17,025 nucleotides of DNA from an uncultured Collinsella sp. (GTDB lineage: Bacteria > Actinomycetota > Coriobacteriia > Coriobacteriales > Coriobacteriaceae). The position numbers and the translations under genes were made by a program. Numbering within the stretch: the first letter of the stretch is position 1; each line of letters opens with the position of its first letter. Of the stretch, positions 6,576 through 12,958 are shown one piece after another. Below the pieces are notes generated by a model. The model saw only the letters and a program-made list of their open reading frames with translations. It searched no databases and was not told the origin of the DNA. The stretch is from assembly GCA_900540095.1 (NCBI GenBank), contig UQEO01000039.1:1-17025 (forward strand), given 5' to 3'.

Positions 6576-6805
6576 GTGGGCAAAAAATGCCAAATATGAG
6601 TACTGTTGCTAAGTGAATAGCATTTACATTCAAGAAGATAATAAACATAACCTATAGTATGTTCATTAAAATTGGCTCCAATACGCCTTAAACCAGTCAG
6701 GTTGGCTGCTTTAGGGGGTTGTAGGGTTCGCTCGGACGTCATTTTGGGTGGTTTTGCCTGCTACTAAAATGGTAGCAGTACTCATATTTGCCCTTTTTTG
6801 CCCAC
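6576..6805. mobile_element. MITE-like element with 35-bp terminal inverted repeats
   Basis: The left end (6576-6610) starts GTGGGCAAAAAA and continues through CAAATATGAGTACTG. The reverse complement of the right end (6771-6805) matches it at 30 of 35 positions. The 230-bp unit carries no gene, is far more AT-rich than the flanks, and has small stem-loops just inside both ends (TGCTA/TAGCA at left, CTGCTAC/GTAGCAG at right). I see no clear target-site duplication. It fits a non-autonomous transposable element, but a large regulatory dyad cannot be excluded. A weak -10-like CTATAGTATG lies inside, between AACATA and TATGTT. Confidence 0.55.
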
Positions 6806-6935
6806 AGACCTTTGAGGGTGCGGCGAAAAGGGCTTGTTTTGATTGTTTGGGGCAGGCGCGAGGCGCGGAAACGATGTCTGGAACGACGGAGCGGCCTGGA
6901 ATTCATCCGTAGAGGTCTTCATTGGCTGCGCCAGG

Positions 6936-6976
6936 AGTGTCCCTAGGTACCGGCACATAAGGAACGTCCCTAACTG
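6936..6976. repeat. Tandem imperfect GTCCCTA repeat
   Basis: GTCCCTAGGTACCGGCAC (from 6939) and GTCCCTAACTGCCGG (from 6966) are two diverged copies 27 bp apart, between the MITE-like element and the acyltransferase gene. The core matches the loops of other intergenic hairpins (3075-3079, 12821-12826). The rest of 6806-6935 holds nothing I can identify. Confidence 0.4.
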
Positions 6977-7014
6977 CCGGAGGGGGCGTCTGCCGTGGCA
7001 GACGCCCCCTCCGG
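6977..7014 (-). terminator. Long GC hairpin downstream of the acyltransferase gene
   Basis: CCGGAGGGGGCGTCTGCC (6977-6994) pairs perfectly with 6997-7014, giving an 18-bp stem with a minimal loop. On the minus strand it lies 23 bases past the stop codon of the acyltransferase gene. Neither strand has a T-run after it, so it may be a factor-assisted terminator or a 3'-end protecting structure. It would block transcription from both sides. Confidence 0.6.
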
Positions 7015-7037
7015 ATGTGGGAAGTTTGCGCTGCAGG

Positions 7038-9254
7038 TTACTTGTCGGTGCCCAGCTTGTGCGGCTTGAGAGCGAGCGCATTGACGAGTGCGTCGGTGGC
7101 AGACTTGACGGCTGCCGGCTGCGGATCGTTGACGTGATCCTCGGGATGCACGGGCAGGTCCTTCTTGACTGCATCGTGGATCAAGTTGAGGTACTCAGTC
7201 ACGCCAGTGGTCGATAGATGCGTGCCATCGCCATCGAACAGGTCGTTGCGGTTGGCACTGTATCCGTACCAGTCGATAACGCGCACGTTCTTGTAGCGCG
7301 TAGCGGCGTTGGCGATGGCCTGGTTGGTAGAGCCAACCCACGGCTGCGGGCTGCGCGTGTTCACAAACACCACCATACGCTTATCTCCCGCATCGGCCAT
7401 GATGGCGTCGATCTGGTCGTCGGTTACCAAGCCGTTGGTGCCCAGGGCAAAGACCACGATCTTGCCGGCAAGGTTCTGCTGGATATAGCCCTCAAATGTC
7501 GCGCGCCCCGCATCAAACTGGCGGCCCTTTTCGGCATCGATATGGCTGTGCGGGAACACGCCGTCAAAGGTGTCTACGGCACGCAGCGACACGGAGTCGC
7601 CGATCATAAGCAGATCGTAGGAGCCATCGGGGAAGCCGTCGTTGTCCTTGTCGGTGTCGTCGGCCGCCTGCTGGTCGGTGGGCGCGGTGTTCTTGGCTTC
7701 CTTGTTCAGAACTTCGGCGCCCTCGCCGCTCAGCGTAGACGTCTCGGGCACAAAGATCAGGCCGCCCAGTGCAACGACCAACACGACGGCGCAGGCTGCG
7801 CAGGCAGGGACGTGCGCGCGTGCCCAGTTGGCGGGCGTGGCGGTGCCGTTGCGGAACTCGGATACGGTGCGCCCAAAGGCGCCCTTTCTAAACGGCGTCT
7901 CGATAAAGCGATATGAGCATTCGGCCACGGCGACCACCAACAGCACCTGCAAAATGTACTGCCACCACGGTGTATCGTTGATGTTGGCGACCGGGTTCAT
8001 GAGCAACAGCAGCGGATAGTGCCACAGGTAGATGCTGTACGAGCGCTTGCCAACCCACACGAGCGGCTCAGCGGACAGCGCGCGGGCAACCATTCCCTGG
8101 GGCTGCACGCAGGCCGCGATGACCATGAGCGTGAGGATCGAGCACAGCAGCGTGCCTCCGCGATACTGGAAGGCGGTGTACCCGTTGGTGAGCGCGACCA
8201 TGGCGGCAAGGCCAACCAGACCCACGACGCCCAACACATCGATGGATGCGGGCGAGGACCAAAAACGCACGAGGGCGCTCGGCTGTGCCGGGGCGGTCTC
8301 GGCTGCTTCGTCGGCCTTCTCGCCAGGCTTGTCCTCGGCGTTCTTGCCGTGCTTGGCGGCGCTAGCCAGGCGATTGAGCCCCAAACGATGGGCGAGACGA
8401 ACCGGCGCCAGGTCGCGATCGGGGATAAAGGCCATCCAGGCACCCAGCAGCAGCGAGAACACACGGGTGTCGGTGCCGTAGTACACGCGGCTGGGGTCGG
8501 CGGCAGGGTTATAGAGCACCATCATGGCGATGGCGGAGACAGCAGCCAAGCCCAGAACCACGCGGCGCGTGTTGGGCTTGCTCACATGCATGGATACCAT
8601 GGCAAACAGCAGTGGCGGCCAAATCAGGTAGAACTGTTCCTCGATGGCAAGCGACCAAAAGTGCGTGAGCGGCGAGGGGTCGCCCAGAGCATTGAAGTAC
8701 GAGACGTTTTGGGCAATCTGCCACCAGTTGTTGAAGAACAGCAGCGACGGCAGGATGTCGGGACGCATCTTGGTGAGCATCACGTGGTTAAAGATAGTGC
8801 ACAGCGCGCAGGTTACAAACACTACCGTTACCACGGCGGGGACCAGGCGACGGATGCGGCGAATCCAGAAGCTCTTGAGGTCGATGTGGCCGGTCTTAGC
8901 GACTTCGTTGAGTAGCAGGCGTGTGATCAGATAGCCCGAAAGCACAAAGAAGATCGTGACGCCGAGCAGACCGCCCTGCGCCCACGTGAGGTTGAGGTGA
9001 TAGAGCACCACCGCGACGACGGCAAGCGTGCGCAGGCCGTCAAGGGCAGGGATGTAGCGGGACTTGGGGCGAGCAGGCGTCTGCTCCGCGGCGGGAGTGT
9101 TGGCGCGGCCCGCGTTGTTGGCAGAAGCGCGATGGGGGCTCGCGGTGCGTCGCGGTTCGTTGGCACGGCGTTCGCCCTTCACGCGTTCGTGCGGCGCCGG
9201 CTCGTTGCCCGTGCGGCGTCGACCGCGCGAGCCCGATTGCGAGAGTTGTTCCAT
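7038..9254 (-). CDS. OatA-type membrane O-acyltransferase (acyltransferase_3 + SGNH)
   Basis: 738 residues. A basic, disordered cytoplasmic N-terminus (1-66) precedes an acyltransferase_3 domain of about ten membrane helices (67-455). The domain shows YIPALDGLRTLAVVAVVLYH with the likely catalytic His86, FWSLAIEEQFY (199-209) and SYSIYLWHYP (405-414). It is interrupted by a charged loop (about 295-328). A last helix (about 483-502) leads to an extracellular linker with a DKDNDGFPD calcium-loop motif (535-543), then an SGNH esterase-like domain with GDS (552-554), GTNG (605-608) and DGTH (676-679), giving the Ser-Asp-His triad. Family role: moving acetyl groups across the membrane onto peptidoglycan or an exopolysaccharide. 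The acceptor cannot be told here. The ATG at 9254-9252 has only a weak Shine-Dalgarno (GGA about 11 bases upstream on its strand). It is monocistronic and divergent from the ribokinase gene. Confidence 0.88.
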   Translation of the reverse strand: MEQLSQSGSRGRRRTGNEPAPHERVKGERRANEPRRTASPHRASANNAGRANTPAAEQTPARPKSRYIPALDGLRTLAVVAVVLYHLNLTWAQGGLLGVTIFFVLSGYLITRLLLNEVAKTGHIDLKSFWIRRIRRLVPAVVTVVFVTCALCTIFNHVMLTKMRPDILPSLLFFNNWWQIAQNVSYFNALGDPSPLTHFWSLAIEEQFYLIWPPLLFAMVSMHVSKPNTRRVVLGLAAVSAIAMMVLYNPAADPSRVYYGTDTRVFSLLLGAWMAFIPDRDLAPVRLAHRLGLNRLASAAKHGKNAEDKPGEKADEAAETAPAQPSALVRFWSSPASIDVLGVVGLVGLAAMVALTNGYTAFQYRGGTLLCSILTLMVIAACVQPQGMVARALSAEPLVWVGKRSYSIYLWHYPLLLLMNPVANINDTPWWQYILQVLLVVAVAECSYRFIETPFRKGAFGRTVSEFRNGTATPANWARAHVPACAACAVVLVVALGGLIFVPETSTLSGEGAEVLNKEAKNTAPTDQQAADDTDKDNDGFPDGSYDLLMIGDSVSLRAVDTFDGVFPHSHIDAEKGRQFDAGRATFEGYIQQNLAGKIVVFALGTNGLVTDDQIDAIMADAGDKRMVVFVNTRSPQPWVGSTNQAIANAATRYKNVRVIDWYGYSANRNDLFDGDGTHLSTTGVTEYLNLIHDAVKKDLPVHPEDHVNDPQPAAVKSATDALVNALALKPHKLGTDK

Positions 9255-9293
9255 AAAACATCATCCAATGACGAGAATAATCAGCACGTATTC

Positions 9294-9299
9294 ATTGTA
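9294..9299 (-). promoter_or_regulatory. -10 box for the acyltransferase gene
   Basis: Reads TACAAT on the minus strand, about 40 bases upstream of the start. No good -35 is visible. The 187-bp gap between the divergent genes (9255-9441) shows no clear shared operator. A TTATAG at 9371-9376 may be the -10 for the ribokinase operon, also without a good -35. Confidence 0.35.
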
Positions 9300-9441
9300 G
9301 CTGCCTGCTCCTGTGAATGCTTGCTGCTGGCGCAAGCTCAAGCGCGCGTCCACATCAAAGTGAACTAAAGTTATAGGGGGTGCGAGAGTGCACGATCGAC
9401 GGCCGGCGGTGGGCATAAGGCTCGCAGATGAGGAGGTTTCC

Positions 9442-10404
9442 ATGGCAGATCGCGGCATCGTTGCGGTGTTCGGCAGCATGAACATGGACCTTTCGGTGGC
9501 GTGCGAGCGCATGCCGCGCGCGGGCGAGACAGTCGGTGGCAGCGGTTTTATCGCCAATGCCGGTGGCAAGGGCGCCAACCAGGCCGTCGCCGCCGCGCGC
9601 ATGGGTGTGCGCACGTGCATGATCGGCGCTGTTGGGCGCGATGCCTTTGGCGATGCACTTGTGGCAGGGCTCCAGGATGCCGGCGTGGGCGTTGAGCTTG
9701 TGACACGTCTCGATGACGTGGAGACCGGTACCGCGACTATCATTCGCTGTGAGAGTGACAACCGCATCGTGCTGTCGCCGGGCGCCAACCACGCGCTTAC
9801 GGGTGAGGATGTGGCCTGCGCGCTGAGGCACCTGGTGGCCGATGGGCTCGACGGCGACGCCAGCGAGATTGCCCCGGCTGCCGGAAGCGTCTTTATCGCC
9901 CAGGGCGAATGTGACCTTGCGGCGACGGCCGAGGCGCTTGTTTGCGCTCACGAGCTGGGGTTCTATACGATCTTTAACCCGGCGCCGGCATGCGACCTGC
10001 CGGCAAGAGCGTGGCCTGCGGTCGACCTGGTCTGCCCCAACGAGACCGAGTGCCAGGTGCTGACGGGCATTCTGCCCACGGATGACGCGAGCTGCGTCAC
10101 CGCGCTCAATGCGCTGCTCGACAAGGGCGCCGGGGCTGCGGTCATCACGCTGGGCGGCGCCGGCTCGGTTACGCTCGGCGATGACGGTGAGCTGCTGCGC
10201 ATGCCGGCACTTTCGAGTACGGTAGTCGATACCACGGCCGCTGGCGATACGTTTATCGGCGCGTTGGCGGCGGCTCGCCTAGAGGGCTTGCCGCTCTTTG
10301 AGTGCATGGCCGCGGGTGCTCGCGCCTCGGCAGTGACGGTGTCGCGCCTGGGCGCTCAGCAATCGATTCCCACGCGCGCCGAAGTTGAACATTGGTTTGG
10401 TTAA
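9442..10404 (+). CDS. rbsK: Ribokinase (PfkB family)
   Basis: 320 residues, usual ribokinase length. It phosphorylates ribose to ribose-5-phosphate with ATP in the cytoplasm. The N-terminal GSMNMDLSV and GETVGGSGF lead into the first PfkB signature with the sugar-binding GGKGANQAVAAARMG (41-55). NPAPA (179-183) and NETE (200-203) are typical of ribokinases. The second signature DTTAAGDTF (263-271) contains the catalytic base Asp269 and the anion hole. The ATG at 9442 has a perfect AGGAGG (9431-9436) 5 bases upstream, so earlier GTG/ATG codons in the frame are unlikely. The gene 30 bases downstream is a nucleoside hydrolase, which releases ribose and supports ribose as the substrate. Other PfkB sugar or nucleoside kinases are the alternative. 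Confidence 0.88.
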   Translation: MADRGIVAVFGSMNMDLSVACERMPRAGETVGGSGFIANAGGKGANQAVAAARMGVRTCMIGAVGRDAFGDALVAGLQDAGVGVELVTRLDDVETGTATIIRCESDNRIVLSPGANHALTGEDVACALRHLVADGLDGDASEIAPAAGSVFIAQGECDLAATAEALVCAHELGFYTIFNPAPACDLPARAWPAVDLVCPNETECQVLTGILPTDDASCVTALNALLDKGAGAAVITLGGAGSVTLGDDGELLRMPALSSTVVDTTAAGDTFIGALAAARLEGLPLFECMAAGARASAVTVSRLGAQQSIPTRAEVEHWFG

Positions 10405-10434
10405 ACGATAAAGACGGAGAAGCGGAGTAGAACA

Positions 10435-11409
10435 ATGGCAATCAAGAAGCTGATCCTTGATCTGGATATGGGTGTTGACGATGCGATGGCGCTGGCCTAT
10501 GCCATCGCGAGCCCCGAAGTGGAGCTCGTGGGCATCACCACGTGCTTTGGCAACGTGCGCGTCGAGCAATCGGCGCACAATTGCCTGGCGGTGCTCGATC
10601 TGCTGGGTCGCCCCGAGGTTCCGGTGTACCTGGGTGCCGATCGTCCTCTGCAGGCGACTGAGCCCTATACGCCGCCGGCGTCCACCGCGCTCATTCACGG
10701 CAAGAACGGCATCGGCGGCGCGAGCGTGCCCGCGTCGCCCTACGAGCCGGTGGGGGCGACCTCGGCCGACGGCAACGCTGCGGTCGATTATCTGATCGAT
10801 GCTGCGCGCACCTATGGTCCCGATCTGGTCTACGTAGCGACTGGCCCACTCTCCAACCTGGCGCTCGCCCTGGAGCGCGATGCGGCGGCGATGATGTCCA
10901 TCGGCCGCGTGGTCGTGATGGGCGGCGCCCTTACCGTGCCCGGTAACGTGAGCGCGGGCGCCGAGGCCAACATGGCGAGCGACCCCGAGGCAGCCGACGC
11001 GGTGCTGCGCTCGGGCCGTAAGCTCACCATGGTGGGTCTGGACGTGACGCATCGCGTGGTGCTCACACGCCGCGACATTGCCGGCTGGACGGGCTCGGGC
11101 ACTATGGCGGGCTGCGCATTTGCGAGCATGGTCGAGCACTACATTGGCTCGTACGAGATGAACGCACCCTACCTGGGTGGTTGTGCGCTGCACGATCCGC
11201 TGGCCGTTGCTGTGGCGATCGACCCCACGCTCGTAGGTGCGCTCGGCTGCAACCTGCGTGTTGATCTGCTGGGCGAGTACCGCGGTCGCACCATCTGCGA
11301 TGAGCGTCGCCTGTCCGATCCGGACAAGAGCGCGCTTGTGGCACTGACCGTGGATGCTCCGCGCTTCCTGTCCGAGTTCAAGACACGTATGGCCCGCGTC
11401 TTGGGCTAA
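10435..11409 (+). CDS. Inosine/uridine-preferring nucleoside hydrolase
   Basis: 324 residues, full length for the family. It hydrolyses the N-glycosidic bond of ribonucleosides to a base and ribose. The N-terminal calcium-binding aspartate cluster reads DLDMGVDDA (9-17) where most members have DTDPGxDDA, so Pro is replaced by Met. ATGPLSNLALAL (135-146), MGGAL...GNVSAGAEANMASDPEAA (162-187) and HDPLAVA (253-259, with the catalytic-site His and Ca-binding Asp) are all present. The active site is therefore intact apart from the Pro change and an Ala in place of the usual Phe in AEFN. It follows the ribokinase gene by 30 bases with CGGAG before the ATG, so the operon converts nucleosides to free base plus ribose-5-phosphate. 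Base specificity (pyrimidine or purine) cannot be fixed. Confidence 0.9.
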   Translation: MAIKKLILDLDMGVDDAMALAYAIASPEVELVGITTCFGNVRVEQSAHNCLAVLDLLGRPEVPVYLGADRPLQATEPYTPPASTALIHGKNGIGGASVPASPYEPVGATSADGNAAVDYLIDAARTYGPDLVYVATGPLSNLALALERDAAAMMSIGRVVVMGGALTVPGNVSAGAEANMASDPEAADAVLRSGRKLTMVGLDVTHRVVLTRRDIAGWTGSGTMAGCAFASMVEHYIGSYEMNAPYLGGCALHDPLAVAVAIDPTLVGALGCNLRVDLLGEYRGRTICDERRLSDPDKSALVALTVDAPRFLSEFKTRMARVLG

Positions 11410-11418
11410 GTTGTCTTT

Positions 11419-11461
11419 TTGGGACGGGGCTTTTTGACTGGTATGATTGGTGCGACCAATC
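11419..11461 (+). promoter_or_regulatory. Promoter and dyad operator of luxS
   Basis: TTGGGA (11419-11424), 17 bp, then TATGAT (11442-11447) with an upstream TGG giving an extended -10. The dyad GATTGGT-GCG-ACCAATC (11445-11461) covers the end of the -10 box and the expected start of transcription near 11454, a typical place for a repressor site. The regulator is not identified. Confidence 0.5.
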
Positions 11462-11488
11462 GAACCAGCTAAAAGAGCCCCGTCCCAA
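11419..11488. repeat. 70-base near-perfect long hairpin between nucleoside hydrolase and luxS
   Basis: TTGGGACGGGGCT (11419-11431) pairs with AGCCCCGTCCCAA (11476-11488). Inside, TTTT pairs with AAAAG, CTGGT (11438-11442) with ACCAG (11464-11468), and GATTGGT (11445-11451) with ACCAATC (11455-11461), leaving only short internal loops. In read-through RNA from the upstream operon it would fold into a strong hairpin. The bases after it (TTTGA) make only a weak terminator tail. It overlaps the luxS promoter. Confidence 0.7.
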
Positions 11489-11511
11489 TTTGACTATCGA
11501 GAGGATCTGCC

Positions 11512-12000
11512 ATGGAGCGCATCGCCAGCTTTTCCGTTGATCATCTGCTGCTTGAGCCCGGCGTGTATGTGAGCCGCATCGACCGCGATCCGGCGACCGG
11601 TGCCGCCGTCACCACGTTTGACCTGCGCCTGACCACGCCCAACAAGGAGCCGGTCATGAACACCGCCGAGTGCCACACCATCGAGCACCTGGGCGCGACG
11701 TTCCTTCGCAATCATGCCGAGTGGTCGAGCCGCATTGTCTACTTTGGCCCCATGGGCTGCCGCACGGGCTTTTACCTGGTTGTCTTTGGCGAGCTGACGA
11801 GTGAGAAGGTCTTGCCGCTCGTCCGCGAGCTGTTTGAGTTTGTCGCCGGCTTCGAGGGCGATGTCCCCGGTGCCGCTCCCGAGGAGTGCGGTAACTACCT
11901 GGACCAGAACCTCCCCATGGCAAACTGGCTCGCGCGCCGCTACCTCGACCGCGACCTGGCCGATATCGACGAGAAGCACCTGCACTATCAGCAGGCGTAA
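11512..12000 (+). CDS. luxS: S-ribosylhomocysteine lyase (AI-2 synthesis)
   Basis: 162 residues, the usual LuxS length. It splits S-ribosylhomocysteine into homocysteine and DPD, the precursor of the signal AI-2, and recycles the activated-methyl by-product. Metal ligands are visible in HTIEH (55-59: His55 and His59, with catalytic Glu58) and in CGNYLDQNLPMANW (Cys126). The catalytic Cys83 is in GPMGCRTGFYL (79-89). N-terminal SFSVDHLLLEPGVYVS is typical. GAGAGGA (11499-11505) sits 6 bases before the ATG. It has its own promoter and terminator, so it is probably a single-gene unit despite following the nucleoside operon. Confidence 0.97.
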   Translation: MERIASFSVDHLLLEPGVYVSRIDRDPATGAAVTTFDLRLTTPNKEPVMNTAECHTIEHLGATFLRNHAEWSSRIVYFGPMGCRTGFYLVVFGELTSEKVLPLVRELFEFVAGFEGDVPGAAPEECGNYLDQNLPMANWLARRYLDRDLADIDEKHLHYQQA

Positions 12001-12028
12001 GGGCTTTATCGCCCAAAACGCGCGCATT

Positions 12029-12060
12029 GGGCGCCTTCGCTTATGCGGGGGCGCCTTTTT
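12029..12060 (+). terminator. Intrinsic terminator of luxS
   Basis: GGCGCC (12030-12035) pairs with GGCGCC (12050-12055), with an inner CGC/GCG pairing, followed directly by five T residues. It lies about 30 bases past the luxS stop. A small GGGC/GCCC stem at 12001-12014 precedes it. Confidence 0.82.
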
Positions 12061-12099
12061 GTTGATTGGTCGGGGCGAGCGTTCAAAATCGCTCGTGTT

Positions 12100-12145
12100 T
12101 GTTCTAGAATGTTCGTATAGTCACATTTACGAACAGGAGTGAACA
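12100..12145 (+). promoter_or_regulatory. Promoter with nested double dyad (operator) of the DUF4867-like gene
   Basis: TGTTCGTA (12110-12117) mirrors TACGAACA (12128-12135). An outer TGTTC (12100-12104) mirrors GAACA (12141-12145) around exactly the same centre, and half-sites on each side are one helical turn (10 bp) apart. The -10 box TATAGT (12116-12121) lies between the arms, so a bound repressor would cover it. The right arms flank the AGGAG ribosome site (12135-12139) and touch the ATG. No clear -35 is seen. Confidence 0.6.
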
Positions 12146-12789
12146 TGCATATCTACTCTGTCAACGATCCCGAGTTCAAATCCTATGGCAACGTTTGGGA
12201 TGACGTTCCGTCCGAGCTCACGTCGCCCGTGCTCGAGGCGCTCTCAGCCACGCCCATTCCCGAGGGCAGCAAGTACGTAGCAAGCGCGCCGGAGCTCGAG
12301 GGCGTCAAAGATGCCGATAAACTGGGCTTTCTCATGTTTGGCGGCCGTCCCTTCCAGCTCGGCTGGTGCAACGGCCACAACACGCAGCTCAACTGCCTGG
12401 AGTATCACCGCGCCAGCGAATTCAACCTGGGCGCCCGCGACTTTATCCTGCTCGTGGCGCATCGTTGGGAGATCGAGGACGGCAAGCTCGACACCGCGTG
12501 CGTCAAGGCGTTCCGCGTGCCGGCCGGCACGCTTGTTGAGGTTTTCAACACCACGCTCCACTACACGCCGTGCATGGTCGACGACGGCGGCTTCCAGGTG
12601 ATGGTGGCGCTGCCCGCCGGCACCAACGGCCCGCGCCCCGAGGCTGCAGCCGACATGCCTGCCGCCGGTGACGGCTACTGCTACTGGAAGGCCGACAAGT
12701 GGGTTCTCTGCCATGCTGACAGCCCCAAGGCAGCCGAGGGCGGCTACGTAGGCCTCATCGGCAAAAACCTCGACATCACCGTGGACTAG
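12145..12789 (+). CDS. DUF4867-like protein (cupin-type fold suspected)
   Basis: 214 residues, soluble, no signal peptide. Recognisable conserved parts are FGGRPFQLGWCNGHNTQLNCLEYHRASEFN (split here as FGGRPFQLGWCNGHN and LNCLEYHRASEFN, about residues 67-96), then DFILLVAHRWEIEDGKLD and VPAGTLVEVFNTTLHYTPC (about 129-147). The spaced His/Glu/Tyr pattern and beta-rich character fit a cupin-like sugar-binding or isomerase fold. The family has no established reaction; in other bacteria such genes are often seen near sugar isomerase or kinase genes. AGGAG (12135-12139) lies 5 bases before ATG 12145; an in-frame GTG at 12139 is less likely. It probably forms a single-gene unit between its own operator-bearing promoter and a long hairpin. 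Confidence 0.72.
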   Translation: MHIYSVNDPEFKSYGNVWDDVPSELTSPVLEALSATPIPEGSKYVASAPELEGVKDADKLGFLMFGGRPFQLGWCNGHNTQLNCLEYHRASEFNLGARDFILLVAHRWEIEDGKLDTACVKAFRVPAGTLVEVFNTTLHYTPCMVDDGGFQVMVALPAGTNGPRPEAAADMPAAGDGYCYWKADKWVLCHADSPKAAEGGYVGLIGKNLDITVD

Positions 12790-12796
12790 CACATCG

Positions 12797-12843
12797 CCCC
12801 AAACCACCACAAAGGTGCCTGTCCCCTTTGCGGTGGTTTGGGG
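12797..12843. repeat. Long hairpin with TGCCTGTCC loop after the DUF4867-like gene
   Basis: CCCCAAACCACC (12797-12808) pairs perfectly with GGTGGTTTGGGG (12832-12843). After one mismatch, CAAAGG (12810-12815) pairs with CCTTTG (12825-12830), leaving a 9-base loop. It starts 8 bases past the stop and could terminate transcription, though G-runs rather than T follow. The AAAGGTGCCTGTCCCC core resembles REP-like intergenic repeats. Confidence 0.6.
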
Positions 12844-12864
12844 CGGGGGGGGAACCGGGGGGGG
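12840..12864 (+). other. G-run cluster (G4, G8, G8), G-quadruplex candidate
   Basis: GGGG, C, eight G, AACC, eight G, immediately after the hairpin. It could form a G-quadruplex in RNA or the plus strand, and the homopolymers are prone to slippage or sequencing error. The remainder of 12865-12943 shows nothing else I can support. Confidence 0.5.
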
Positions 12865-12943
12865 CACCAGTGCGGTGCTGCCGGGCGCCTTGCCGTCTGC
12901 GGATTTTGGGACATGCGGCCCGCTTTTTCGACCCATCTGTCGG

Positions 12944-12949
12944 TACACT
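12944..12949 (+). promoter_or_regulatory. Possible -10 box of the signalling operon
   Basis: TACACT lies 10 bases upstream of ATG 12959. A start of transcription near 12956 would make the first mRNA almost leaderless. The -35 region (CGCTTTTT) is weak. Confidence 0.3.
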
Positions 12950-12958
12950 AAAAGCACT

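Noticed and set aside
6565..6816. Target-site duplication flanking the MITE-like element
   Set aside because: Bases outside the two inverted ends (GGCA on the left, AGACC on the right) do not form a direct repeat.
6782..7217. Small genes in the gap between the MITE-like element and the acyltransferase gene
   Set aside because: Frames on both strands run through the hairpin and into the acyltransferase gene, with Arg/Ser/Pro- or Gly/Val-rich composition and no ribosome site.
9388..9441. Earlier GTG start for ribokinase
   Set aside because: The perfect AGGAGG at 9431-9436 sits 5 bases before ATG 9442 and the protein from there has the normal ribokinase N-terminus.
12815..12958. Longer N-terminus of the first sensor starting at GTG 12815
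   Set aside because: The start would lie inside a strong hairpin, has no ribosome site, and the extra residues are Gly/Pro-rich translations of the G-runs.
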